A stretch of DNA of 64,000 bases from Microbacterium sp. EST19A. GTDB lineage: Bacteria > Actinomycetota > Actinomycetes > Actinomycetales > Microbacteriaceae. A model generated the notes under the pieces. That model made no database searches and had not been told where the DNA came from. It saw only the letters and a list, made by a program, of their open reading frames with translations. Shown piece after piece: positions 18,014-25,820 of this stretch. Numbering within the stretch: the stretch's first letter is position 1; each line of letters begins with the position of its first letter. A program made the position numbers and the translations under genes. The stretch is taken from assembly GCF_019969685.1 (NCBI RefSeq), contig NZ_JAHXYZ010000004.1, positions 186,001-250,000 on the forward strand. Reading direction: 5' to 3'.

Positions 18014-18805
18014 TCAGTGCTTGCCGTCTCCGTCGAGATCGGGAGCCCGCTCGAACACCTCGGGGTCGAGGGTGAGCTCCTCCGCCTCGACGGCGTCCGT
18101 CGTGACGTCTTCGCCGGCAGCGGCCGCTTTCTTGGCCTTGTGGCGCTCCGAGAAGTAGTGGTAGATCGTGACGAGTGCCGTTCCGCCGACGGCGGCCAGC
18201 AGGATCAGGTCGATGTAGCTCTCCACGAATTCCGCCACCGGGGGGATGAAGCCGATCAGGTAGCCGAACATCGTCAGACCGAAGCCCCAGAGGATCGCGC
18301 CGATCAGGTTGTAGAGCGTGTACTTGCGCCACGGCATGTGACCGACACCGGCGGCGACCGGTGCGAACGTGCGCACGATCGGAACGAAGCGGGCGAGGAT
18401 CACGGTGATGCCGCCGAAGCGCTCGAAGAACGCGTTCGTCCGTTCGACGTTCTTCCTGCTGAAGAGTCCTGATTCCTTGCGCTCGAAGATCGCGGGCCCG
18501 CCCTTGTGGCCGATGACGTATCCGACCTCACCGCCGATGAACGCCGAGAGGCCGATCAGCAGGGCCACCCACCAGACGTTGATGCCGAAGACTCCGTGCT
18601 CCGAACCGGCGAGCGGATGCGAGAGCAGACCCGAGATGACGAGCAGCGTGTCACCCGGCAGCAGGAAGCCCACCAGCAGACCCGTCTCGGCGAAGACGAT
18701 GAAGCAGACGACCAGCAGCGCCCAGGGCCCGGCCGTGCCGATGATCGTCGCGGGGTCGAGCCAGGGGATGAGAGCGGTGGGTGCGTGCAGCATGGTTTCG
18801 AGCAC
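18014..18805 (-). CDS. DedA family membrane protein
   Basis: 263 residues with about five membrane segments. FAETGLLVGFLLPGDTLL and LARFVPIVRTFAPVAAGVG are the two conserved DedA motifs with the paired re-entrant loops and essential Asp/Arg. The family acts in membrane lipid (undecaprenyl phosphate or phospholipid) transport and envelope homeostasis. The C-terminal 40 residues are acidic and cytoplasmic. The start is uncertain: GTG 18805, or ATG 18793 four codons in; neither has a strong ribosome-binding site. It lies just downstream of tRNA-Leu on the same strand. Confidence 0.88.
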   Translation of the reverse strand: MLETMLHAPTALIPWLDPATIIGTAGPWALLVVCFIVFAETGLLVGFLLPGDTLLVISGLLSHPLAGSEHGVFGINVWWVALLIGLSAFIGGEVGYVIGHKGGPAIFERKESGLFSRKNVERTNAFFERFGGITVILARFVPIVRTFAPVAAGVGHMPWRKYTLYNLIGAILWGFGLTMFGYLIGFIPPVAEFVESYIDLILLAAVGGTALVTIYHYFSERHKAKKAAAAGEDVTTDAVEAEELTLDPEVFERAPDLDGDGKH

Positions 18806-18868
18806 AGGGAGTCCCGTCGGTCGTTATTGGTCGGCGGTGTAGCGGTGAGGATGCCGAAGCAGCTCTCG

Positions 18869-18950
18869 TGCGGAAGGTGGGACTTGAACCCACACGCCCT
18901 AGGGCACAGGAACCTAAATCCTGCGTGTCTGCCAATTTCACCACTCCCGC
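18869..18950 (-). tRNA. tRNA-Leu (anticodon UAG)
   Basis: On the minus strand the acceptor GCGGGAG pairs with CTTCCGC (one G-T). The anticodon stem is CAGGA/TCCTG with loop TTTAGGT, giving anticodon TAG. There is a long type II variable arm (CCCTAGGG) and a T arm GTGGG-TTCAAGT-CCCAC. The 82-nt span includes the discriminator A. CCA is not encoded. It reads CUA codons, which are rare in this GC-rich genome. Confidence 0.95.
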
Positions 18951-19043
18951 GCGGTGGAATCAGTCTACTGATCGGAGAAACACAGAATCTGGGGATCAGC
19001 CCGCAGTTCTGCGGTCGAGATCCTGCGCCCGGGCGCGCAGAAA

Positions 19044-19077
19044 AGACCGCCTTCCGCGGCGGTGCGGAAGACGGTCT
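19044..19077 (-). terminator. Intrinsic terminator
   Basis: AGACCGCCTTCCGC pairs with its near-perfect complement (one mismatch) around a 6-nt loop. On the minus strand it is followed by TTTT. It ends the transcript of the Pro-rich small protein gene, 12 bp from its stop. Confidence 0.85.
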
Positions 19078-19089
19078 CAGAACGGCGGA

Positions 19090-19368
19090 TCAGGCGAGTG
19101 GACCGGAGCCCGGGATGAGCGGCTCGTCCGGGTTCGGGGCGAGCGGCTCCTCAGGGTTCGGGGCCAGCGGCTCCTGCGGGGTGGGGGCCAGCGGCTCGTT
19201 CGGGTGCGTCGGAGACGGCTCGTCGGGGAAGGCGGGCGACGGCTGCGACGGAGACGGCACGGCGGGCCCGGGAGGGGTCTGTCCGGGATCCGTCGGCTCG
19301 GGTCCTGTGGGCTGTTCGCCCGGGACGGAGGGGACGGGCGGGCCCGGGATGGGGGAAGAGTCGGTCAT
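19090..19368 (-). CDS. Small Pro/Glu-rich repetitive protein, function unknown
   Basis: 92 residues with no hydrophobic segment or signal peptide. Over a quarter are proline. The second half is a degenerate repeat of EPLAPNPEEPLAPNPDEP type (about 8 residues per unit), and the first half is PGPPVPSVPG-like. It is probably disordered. AAAGGA lies 6 nt before the ATG and a good terminator follows the stop, so the gene appears to be expressed as a single unit. No function can be assigned. Confidence 0.7.
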   Translation of the reverse strand: MTDSSPIPGPPVPSVPGEQPTGPEPTDPGQTPPGPAVPSPSQPSPAFPDEPSPTHPNEPLAPTPQEPLAPNPEEPLAPNPDEPLIPGSGPLA

Positions 19369-19456
19369 GAGAGTCCTTTCACTGAGTGATGCTCACGTGC
19401 CGTCAGTCCATCACCGCGGGGCGCTGCGGTCTGCACCCTTGCGCTTCGGATCGGCC

Positions 19457-19504
19457 TGTGGATAACTTCCGCGGGGCGGTCGTGGTTCTTGCGAGGATGC
19501 CGGG
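19457..19504 (+). promoter_or_regulatory. Tad promoter 1 with DnaA box
   Basis: TGTGGATAA (19457-19465), the complement of the consensus DnaA box TTATCCACA, is followed after 21 nt from the end of GTGGATAACT by TTGCGAGGATGC (19489-19500). The -10-like GAGGAT ends 6 nt before the GTG of tadA. The same arrangement and spacing recur before the flp part of the locus. Confidence 0.6.
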
Positions 19505-20647
19505 GTGAGTCATCCGTCCGCCCTCGTCGCCGAACGCGTGCGTTCGCGGCTGCGGGCCGAGGGAATCGATCCGTCGCTCGATCCCGAGACAGCTCGTCGT
19601 ATCGCGCAGTCCGAGGTGCGGCGTCACGACGATCGGGCGCTGGCGCGTGGGGAAGCGCTCATCGACGACGAGATCGCGTGCGTGCGCGACGTGCTCGCCG
19701 CCGTCAGCGGGCTCGGCGCTCTGCAGCCGTTCCTGGACGACACCGAGATCGAGGAGATCTGGGTGAACGGCGACGGGCACGTGCACGTCGCCCGCGGCGG
19801 GATCGGGGAGCGGGTCGGTCTGCACCTTGCCGAATCCACCGTGCGCGACCTGGTCGAGCGGATGCTGCAGCCCACCGGTCGTCGGGTCGACATCAGCCAG
19901 CCTTTCGTCGATGCCTCCCTGCCCGACGGCTCGCGGCTGCACGTCGCGATCGCCGACGTCGTGCGCGGTTCGTGGGCCGTGAACATCCGCAAGTTCTTGC
20001 CGCGCTATCGCACGCTCGAAGCGCTGACCGCGCAGGGGGCGATGCCCGTGGAGATCGCACGAATGCTCCGCGATGCGATGCTCAACGGACGGAGCGTGAT
20101 CGTGTCGGGGGCGACTCACGCGGGCAAGACCACGCTGCTCGGAGCACTGCTCTCCTCCTGTGCGGACTCGCAGCGCATCATCACGGTCGAGGAGACCTTC
20201 GAGCTCGCTGTCGACGGGCCTGATCTGGTGGCCCTGCAGGGAAGGCAGGCCGGGCTCGAAGGAACGGGCGAGATCACCCTGCGGCGGCTGGTGAAGGAGG
20301 CGCTCCGCATGCGTCCCGACCGCCTGGTCGTCGGCGAAGTGCGCGACGCCGAAGCCCTCGACCTCGTGCTCGCGCTCAACACCGGAGTGCCCGGCGCCGG
20401 AACCGTGCATGCGAACTCTGCGACAGAGGCGCTGGAGAAGCTCACGATCCTGCCCCTGCTCGCGGGACGGAACATCGATCGGGCCTTCATCGCCCCTGCG
20501 CTCGCCGCCGCGATCGATCTCGTCGTGCACTGTGTGCGGGACGCATCCGGAGCACGGCGCGTGCAGGAGGTCGTCGCGCCGACGGGCGCCGTGGTCGACG
20601 GACGCATCATCACCCGTGCCGTCTACCGCAGCGGAGTCGAGTCGTGA
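19505..20647 (+). CDS. tadA: TadA/CpaF-type secretion ATPase
   Basis: 380 residues. An N-terminal helical domain leads to the RecA-like ATPase with Walker A GATHAGKTT near residue 205, an Asp box with catalytic Glu (ITVEETFEL), Walker B-like RPDRLVVGEVR and a His box (GTVHANSA). It powers assembly of Flp/Tad pili at the inner face of the membrane. The GTG start lies 6 nt after GAGGAT and overlaps tadB by GTGA. It is the first gene of tadA-tadB-tadC. No CpaE/TadZ-like gene precedes it here. Confidence 0.92.
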   Translation: MSHPSALVAERVRSRLRAEGIDPSLDPETARRIAQSEVRRHDDRALARGEALIDDEIACVRDVLAAVSGLGALQPFLDDTEIEEIWVNGDGHVHVARGGIGERVGLHLAESTVRDLVERMLQPTGRRVDISQPFVDASLPDGSRLHVAIADVVRGSWAVNIRKFLPRYRTLEALTAQGAMPVEIARMLRDAMLNGRSVIVSGATHAGKTTLLGALLSSCADSQRIITVEETFELAVDGPDLVALQGRQAGLEGTGEITLRRLVKEALRMRPDRLVVGEVRDAEALDLVLALNTGVPGAGTVHANSATEALEKLTILPLLAGRNIDRAFIAPALAAAIDLVVHCVRDASGARRVQEVVAPTGAVVDGRIITRAVYRSGVES

Positions 20648-21501
20648 CCGTCCTGGTCGGCGCGCTGCTGGCCGCAGGTCTGCTGCTGTGTCTGTCGCCA
20701 TGGATGTGGCCGCAGACCGACGGCGAGACGCCGACATCCCGTCAGAGTCGGATGGGGCTCCTCCTCGAAGAGGCAGGCATGGACGCCGTCGCGCCGCGGG
20801 CTGTGATCACCGTCATGGCGGCAGCGGCCCTGATCGTCGCGTCGGTCGTCTGGCTGCTGACCGGCATCCCCGTGCTGTCGATGCTCGCTGCCATCGCCGC
20901 CGCGGTCGCCCCCGTGATATGGCTGCGCGGGCGTCGGATGAGGCTGCGTCGCCTTCGTCGTCAGCTGTGGCCGGATGTGTGCGACCTGCTGATCGCCGCG
21001 ATCCGCGTCGGACTCTCACTGCCTGACGCCGTGGCGAGCCTCGCCGAATCGTCACCGGCGATGCTGCGGCCTGCCTTCCTCGTGTTCGCGCGCGACCTGC
21101 GCGCCACGGGCAGGTTCGAGACGAGTCTCGACCGCCTGAAGACGTCGCTCGCGGATCCGATCGGAGATCGGATCGTGGAGACCCTGCGCATGGCGCGTCA
21201 AGTCGGCGGGACCGAACTGATCTCCGTGCTGCGCGCCCTGTCGTCGTCGGTGCGCGCGGACGCCGCTCTGCGAGGCGAAGTGGAGGCACGCCAGTCGTGG
21301 ATCCGCGGTGCGGCCCTACTCGGAGCGATCGCGCCCTGGGTCGTGCTCGGGCTGCTGGTCATGCGACCGGAGGGCGCGTCAGCGTACGGCACACCGGAGG
21401 GTGTGGTGGTGATCTGCGTCGGTGCCGCCGTCTCGGTGACGGCCTTCCGCATCATGGTCCGCATCGGCAGGCTTCCGGAGCCTCGGAGGTGGTTCGGGTG
21501 A
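20644..21501 (+). CDS. tadB: TadB-like pilus assembly membrane protein
   Basis: 285 residues. Two membrane segments near the N terminus are followed by the cytoplasmic T2SSF/GspF domain (RRLRRQLWPDVCDLLIAAIRVGLSLPDA, residues about 100-240) and C-terminal membrane segments. It is an inner-membrane platform subunit working with TadC and TadA. The GTG start overlaps the tadA stop and the TGA overlaps the tadC GTG. Confidence 0.88.
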   Translation: MTVLVGALLAAGLLLCLSPWMWPQTDGETPTSRQSRMGLLLEEAGMDAVAPRAVITVMAAAALIVASVVWLLTGIPVLSMLAAIAAAVAPVIWLRGRRMRLRRLRRQLWPDVCDLLIAAIRVGLSLPDAVASLAESSPAMLRPAFLVFARDLRATGRFETSLDRLKTSLADPIGDRIVETLRMARQVGGTELISVLRALSSSVRADAALRGEVEARQSWIRGAALLGAIAPWVVLGLLVMRPEGASAYGTPEGVVVICVGAAVSVTAFRIMVRIGRLPEPRRWFG

Positions 21502-22436
21502 ACGGCCTCTCGGCGCTCGCGAGCGCGGTGCTGATCGGCGGGACCCTCGCCGCCGGGCTGCTCTGCATCCTGGCGGCGCTGCCGCGGTGGCGGGCGGCCT
21601 CACTGACCGTTCGCATCGCCCCCTATGTACGCGACGTCGTCGCCGATGCGGACATGCCCCGCGGTCTCCTGCCCGCGACCGGCATGCTGCCCGCGAGCGG
21701 CCGGAGCCTCTGGCAGCGCGCGCAGCAGGCGTTCGAGCGGATGCTGGGCGGTGGCGAAGCCCTGCGGCAGCGCCTCGGTCAGGCAGGGGTGCGCACGGAT
21801 CCGGTCACGTTCCGAGGACGTCAGCTCGGCTGGATGCTCGGGGGAATCGGTGCGGGTGCGCTCGCCGTGATCGCCTTGGCGGTTGCGGGCAGGATGTCGG
21901 TGCCTGTCACGATCATTCCCCTCCTGACCGGAGCCCTGACTGCCGTCGGGTACGACATGCAGCTCTCCGCGCGGTCGAAGTCTCGTCGCGCGCGACTCAC
22001 GGACGAGCTTCCGACGACGCTGGAGTTCCTCGCGCTGTGCCTGTCGGCGGGTGAGGGCTTCCTCGATTCGTTGCGACGCGTGGCCGCGGTCGGCTCGGGT
22101 GAGCTCACCGCCGAGCTGCGTCAGGTGGTGCTCGCCGCCGGGACGGGCTCTCCGCTGGCGGATGCTCTGGGGGAGATGTCCAGCCGACTGCAGCTTCCCG
22201 GACTCTCTCGGGCTGTCGACCAGGTCATCGCCGCACTCGAACACGGCGCACCTCTGGCCGGAGTGCTGCATGCGCAGGCCGGAGACGCCCGGGAAGACGC
22301 GAAGCGCACCCTCATCGAGCAGGCCGGGCGCAAGGAGATCCTCATGCTCCTCCCACTGGTGTTCCTCATCCTTCCGCTGTCCGTGGTCTTCGCGATCTAC
22401 CCCGGACTCTTCATCCTCCGACTCGGCATCGGCTGA
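21498..22436 (+). CDS. tadC: TadC-like pilus assembly membrane protein
   Basis: 312 residues, with an N-terminal membrane segment, a charged region containing RQRLGQAGVR, two central membrane segments, the T2SSF domain (ELPTTLEFLALCLSAGEGFLDSL) and a final hydrophobic segment ending LFILRLGIG. It is the second platform subunit of the Tad machine. GTG 21498 overlaps the tadB stop. A copy of its last 25 nt appears upstream of flp at 24718-24741 (see findings). Confidence 0.88.
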   Translation: MNGLSALASAVLIGGTLAAGLLCILAALPRWRAASLTVRIAPYVRDVVADADMPRGLLPATGMLPASGRSLWQRAQQAFERMLGGGEALRQRLGQAGVRTDPVTFRGRQLGWMLGGIGAGALAVIALAVAGRMSVPVTIIPLLTGALTAVGYDMQLSARSKSRRARLTDELPTTLEFLALCLSAGEGFLDSLRRVAAVGSGELTAELRQVVLAAGTGSPLADALGEMSSRLQLPGLSRAVDQVIAALEHGAPLAGVLHAQAGDAREDAKRTLIEQAGRKEILMLLPLVFLILPLSVVFAIYPGLFILRLGIG

Positions 22437-22440
22437 CCAA

Positions 22441-22860
22441 CCAGGAAAGGGCGCGCATCACGGCGCACAGGCAGAACCTCCGGGGCCACCGCCTCCCGCG
22501 TTGGTGGCGTGACACGAGAGCATGGCGCGGCTCTCCGCGCCTCTGCTACCGTGCACTCGAGCCCGCCCAAGGTGCATCTACCCGGTAAGGGTGCATCCAA
22601 CCCGCAGTCTGTCGAGGGTGGTCGCCTGTTCGAGCCAGGCCGGGTCCGGGAGACGCACGGCACTGCGGGTGCTGTCGGCGTTTCCGCCTCTGGTCGAGTT
22701 CACCCTGCCGGGAGCGTTCCTCCAAGACGAGCGGGGAGACGCTTTCAGCTGGGCGCTGGTCCCGCTGACGACGGCGGGGCTCGTCGTCCCGATCTGGCCG
22801 TCGCAGGGTCCGGCGCTCACGCCCTCTTCGAGGCGGTTGCCGACTCGTACGTGGCGGACG
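22441..22860 (+). pseudogene. Degenerate flp pilin copy
   Basis: This 505-bp gap (22437-22941) holds a decayed copy of the flp gene at 24766-24993. Block A, 22441 to about 22540, matches 24750 to about 24850, including the ribosome-binding site, but the start codon ATG is ATC here. Block B, 22728 to about 22855, is roughly 80% identical by eye to the last 125 nt of flp and encodes DERGD...TAGLVV, but carries single-base deletions and an insertion that break the frame. About 185 bp of unrelated sequence separates the blocks. It lies 4 bp after tadC, exactly where flp stands in an ordinary tad operon. Confidence 0.7.
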
Positions 22861-22941
22861 CTGGGCGACGCAGACCCGCCATGCGCTGATCGCGCGTGGC
22901 GGGTCTGTGGTGCGGACGGGGGCCGGCCGGGCTGTCGCCGA

Positions 22942-24438
22942 TCAGGCCGAGCGGCGTCGAGCGAGCATGGTCATCGCACCCCCGACGAGCAGCAGCCCGC
23001 CGAGGGCGGCGAACCCGATGAGCTGGGCGGTATCGATTCCGGTGTTGGCGAGCGAGCCGTTGCCCGTTCCGCCGCCATTGCCCGGACCGGCCGGTGTCGA
23101 GACGACGGCGACCGAGAAGGAGACCGGCGCGGAGGATGCCGAGGTACTCGCGGGCACGATGCCGCTCGCGCTGGCTGCACGAGTCGCTGTTGCGGTGACG
23201 GTGAAGTCACCGTTCGCGAGTTCGACGGGAAGGGTGAACGTACCGTCCGGCTGCACGATGGTCGTCAGCGTGGCAGGAGTCTCGATGGCCGCCGCGGCAA
23301 ATGCGGGGCCCTCGTCGTCCGGTGCTGCTTCCGCTGCCGCGGGCTCGATGACGATGGTGATCGTCTCGCCGGCGTCACCCGTGCCGCCAATGATCGTCGT
23401 CGTCGAAGTGACGGTCGAGCCTTCGGTCGGCGCGGTGATCGTGGGGACGTTGGCGACGCAGTCCAGCGTGACGGTCTTGGCATCGAGGACGACGGTGTTT
23501 CCGTCGACGTCCTCCGTCACGACCTGTACGACGGTCTCGACGTCTTCCACGAGCGACACGGAGCGGATGCGAGTGTCGCCCTCAGCGACCGTGCCGCTCT
23601 CGATCACGGTCTCGCCGTCGAGGAAGGCGTAGGGGGCGTCGGAGGTGCCGAGCGAATTGTCGAAGGTGTACTCGACACCGGCGATGGTCGGAACAAGGAT
23701 GCCACCGGTCGGGATCTCGCACGAGGCGTCCGTGACGGCGCCGGTGGGAGCCGGGCCCGGTTCGCAGTCGAGGTCGAAGGCGCCCGTCGCGAGTGTGACG
23801 GGATTACCGGTCGCATCGACGGATCGAATCGCGGAGGTGCCGCTTTCATTCGGCGTGAGCGACGCTGCATAGGACCGCGTCTCGCCCGCCGCGAGAGTGC
23901 CGCTCTCGATGACGGTGCCGTTCTTCACGAACTCGTAATCAGCTGCCCCGATTCCCGCCGTGTTGTCAAAGGTCCAAAGGAATCCGGGCGACGGCGGGAT
24001 GATGCCACCGGTCGGAAGCAGACAGCTGGCCTCGCCGATGGCGGCGACCGCAGCCGGGCTCAAGTTCGGGGTGCAGTTCGCCGTCTGCACGGAGCCGGAG
24101 ATGACGCCGCCTTGCGTGTCGATGACCTGGAAGGTCGTCGACACGTCCTCGAGGACCGGGAGAACGTAGTCGTCGCTCTCGCCGGCGGCGAGGGTGACGT
24201 TATCGAAGAGCACGGTTCCCAGGTCCTGCACGATCTTGTAGGTCAGGTCTGTGGCGTCGTCTGCGGCATTGTCGACCGTGATGCTCACGGTGGCAGCTGA
24301 GGGGACGGTGCAGTCGGGTGCTGCGATCGTGGCGGAGGATGGAAGGGCCTGAGCGGGCAGCGCGGTCAGGATGACGCCCGCGACGCTGAGCGTGACGACG
24401 CCCATCGCTGCGAGTGTTCGTGTGAGCATGGACGACAT
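22942..24438 (-). CDS. LAxTG-anchored surface protein with three repeat modules
   Basis: 498 residues. There is a signal peptide (LTRTLAAMGVVTLSVAGV, cleavage about ALPAQA|LPSS). Three tandem modules of about 90 residues each begin with a Cys (DCTVPS, SCLLPTGG, SCEIPTGG), contain T.DN...Y and G.LA.GE segments, and close with another Cys. They are followed by an Ig-like APTEGSTVTS domain, a Gly/Asn linker, and the sorting signal LANTG (residue 463), a hydrophobic helix and RRRSA. LAxTG is the motif of class E sortases of high-GC actinobacteria. It is likely a cell-wall adhesin or stalk. It lies antisense between the two halves of the Tad locus. AAGGAG is 11 nt before ATG 24438. Confidence 0.8.
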   Translation of the reverse strand: MSSMLTRTLAAMGVVTLSVAGVILTALPAQALPSSATIAAPDCTVPSAATVSITVDNAADDATDLTYKIVQDLGTVLFDNVTLAAGESDDYVLPVLEDVSTTFQVIDTQGGVISGSVQTANCTPNLSPAAVAAIGEASCLLPTGGIIPPSPGFLWTFDNTAGIGAADYEFVKNGTVIESGTLAAGETRSYAASLTPNESGTSAIRSVDATGNPVTLATGAFDLDCEPGPAPTGAVTDASCEIPTGGILVPTIAGVEYTFDNSLGTSDAPYAFLDGETVIESGTVAEGDTRIRSVSLVEDVETVVQVVTEDVDGNTVVLDAKTVTLDCVANVPTITAPTEGSTVTSTTTIIGGTGDAGETITIVIEPAAAEAAPDDEGPAFAAAAIETPATLTTIVQPDGTFTLPVELANGDFTVTATATRAASASGIVPASTSASSAPVSFSVAVVSTPAGPGNGGGTGNGSLANTGIDTAQLIGFAALGGLLLVGGAMTMLARRRSA

Positions 24439-24630
24439 TGTTCTGAGTGCTCCTTCATTGGATGCGTGAGATTTCGCAGTGGCGGCACCGAGCGGGATTC
24501 TGCGAGACGGGGAGCGCGCTCTGCGCGACGCCCGCGTCGTCACACGCTGCCTCTCTACATTCGGAACCATCGGTATATCGGATTGAGTTTCGTGTGAGAT
24601 TCACGGGCTTCCCGCCGTGGGTTCGCGACC
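24439..24630. other. Intergenic region, surface protein to flp
   Basis: About 190 bp between the surface-protein start and the second Tad promoter. It is a little richer in A+T than its surroundings near 24555-24605 (ATCGGTATATCGG), which probably holds the minus-strand promoter of the surface protein. No gene was seen. Confidence 0.4.
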
Positions 24631-24678
24631 TGTGGATAACTCCGGCGTCATTCACGAGGAGTTTGCGAGGATGCTCAG
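24631..24678 (+). promoter_or_regulatory. Tad promoter 2 with DnaA box
   Basis: GTGGATAACT (24632-24641), 21 nt, then TTGCGAGGATGC (24663-24674), and 6 nt from GAGGAT to a GTG at 24679. Motifs and spacing match promoter 1 upstream of tadA. TGTGGATAA at 24631-24639 is a consensus DnaA box on the minus strand. It should drive flp-tadE-tadE-tadG. Confidence 0.6.
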
Positions 24679-24765
24679 GTGCATCATCTCTCCCGCATCG
24701 ACGCCCCCGACATCGCTCCTCATGCTCCGACTCGGCAGCGGCCGATCGGCCAAGAAAGCCCGACC

Positions 24766-24993
24766 ATGACGGCGCTTCTGCAGAAGATCCCGGGCGCCGG
24801 CCGGCTTGTGCGCGGATGGCACGACGCGAGGGGGTGGGCTCGATCGCTCGCAGCGGACGAGCGCGGAGACGTGCCCGGCTGGGTGCTGGTGACGCTGATG
24901 ACGGCAGGGCTCGTCGTCCTGATCTGGGCCGTCGCGGGTCCGGCGCTCACCTCGCTCTTCGAGCAGGCGATCGAGCGGGTGTCCGGTCTCTGA
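24766..24993 (+). CDS. Flp-type pilin (DUF4244-like small prepilin)
   Basis: 75 residues: a basic N terminus, then DERGDVPGWVLVTLMTAGLVVLIW, i.e. a charged Gly-Asp site followed by one hydrophobic helix, and a short amphipathic end. This is the architecture of small Tad pilins in actinobacteria, which are cleaved before the helix by a prepilin peptidase (not in this window). ATG 24766 is preferred because its AGAAAG ribosome-binding site is conserved in the decayed copy at 22441. An in-frame GTG at 24679, 6 nt after the -10, is the alternative and would add 29 residues. The stop is 1 bp before the next gene. Confidence 0.75.
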   Translation: MTALLQKIPGAGRLVRGWHDARGWARSLAADERGDVPGWVLVTLMTAGLVVLIWAVAGPALTSLFEQAIERVSGL

Positions 24994-24994
24994 G

Positions 24995-25396
24995 ATGCGG
25001 TTCCCTGGCGTGCTGCGCGAGGAGCGGGGTTCGAGTCCGGTCGAGTTCGTGTTGGTCGGCACGCTCCTCACTGTGCTCACTCTGGCTGTGCTGCAACTCG
25101 CGCTCGCCGTGTATGTGCGGAACGTCGTCCATGATGCGGCGGTGGAGGGCGCGTACCACGCGGCCCTTGCGGACACGACTCTGGACGAGGGTGCGGAGCG
25201 CACCCGCATGGTCATCACCCAGGCGATCGGCGCGGCCTATGCCGAAGAAATCACGGTGGGTACCTCGGAGACGCTCGGACACGAGACCGTCGACGTGCGG
25301 ATCCGCGCGCCTCTTCCCGTGATCGGGCTCGTCGGCGTTCCCAACGCACTGGAGGTGGAGGCGCATGCACCGGTTGAGAGCCTGGGCGACGAATGA
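24995..25396 (+). CDS. TadE-like pseudopilin
   Basis: 133 residues. EERGSSPVEFVLVGTLLTVLTLAVLQLALAVY has the (G/S)-S-x-x-E-F pattern preceding one membrane helix that defines TadE-like proteins, followed by NVVHDAAVEGAYHAA and an extracytoplasmic domain. It is predicted to be a minor pilin of the Tad apparatus. It starts 1 bp after the pilin stop and overlaps the next gene by 32 bp. Confidence 0.8.
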   Translation: MRFPGVLREERGSSPVEFVLVGTLLTVLTLAVLQLALAVYVRNVVHDAAVEGAYHAALADTTLDEGAERTRMVITQAIGAAYAEEITVGTSETLGHETVDVRIRAPLPVIGLVGVPNALEVEAHAPVESLGDE

Positions 25397-25820
25397 GGAC
25401 GGATCTGCGGCGCTGGAGTTCATCACGGTCGGGGTCATCCTGCTGGTTCCGCTCGTGTACCTGGTGATCGCCCTCGGCGCGATCCAGGAGCAGACGCTCG
25501 GAGCCGAGGCCGCGGCGCGTCACACGGCTCGTGCGATCGCCATGGCGCCGGATGCAGCCGCAGCCACCGCCGACGGAGAGGCAGTGCTCGCGGGGATCAT
25601 CGAGGAGTACGGCCTCGATCCCGACGCCGTCGACGTGTCCTTGTCGTGCTCTCCGGCAGGGGTCGACTGCCCATCCGCCGGAGCCACGCTCATCGTCACC
25701 GTCGCCGCGCGGGTGCACCTGCCCCTGGTGCCACCGGTGTTCGGTCTCGAACGCGCGACCTCCATCGCCGTGCAGGCGGAAGCCGCGCAGAAGGTCTCGC
25801 GTCTCTGGGGGTCCGAGTGA
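25365..25820 (+). CDS. Second TadE-like pseudopilin
   Basis: 151 residues. NEDGSAALEFITVGVILLVPLVYLVIALGAIQEQ again gives Gly-Ser-x-x-Leu-Glu-Phe and a single helix, then AEAAARHTARAIA and a secreted domain with two Cys (SCSPAGVDCP). It is a paralogue of the preceding gene in layout. ATG 25365 has GGTGGAGG 3-10 nt upstream inside the previous gene. Its stop overlaps the next GTG. Confidence 0.8.
   Translation: MHRLRAWATNEDGSAALEFITVGVILLVPLVYLVIALGAIQEQTLGAEAAARHTARAIAMAPDAAAATADGEAVLAGIIEEYGLDPDAVDVSLSCSPAGVDCPSAGATLIVTVAARVHLPLVPPVFGLERATSIAVQAEAAQKVSRLWGSE

Noticed and set aside
22624-22640. T-arm-like sequence GCCTG-TTCGAGC-CAGGC suggesting a tRNA or att site
   Set aside because: No matching acceptor 5' strand, D arm or anticodon stem is found around it; it lies in the unmatched middle part of the decayed flp copy.
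22522-24300. Long plus-strand open frame antisense to the LAxTG protein
   Set aside because: The minus strand encodes a coherent signal peptide, modules and sorting signal; the plus frame is compositionally random apart from the flp remnant at its start.
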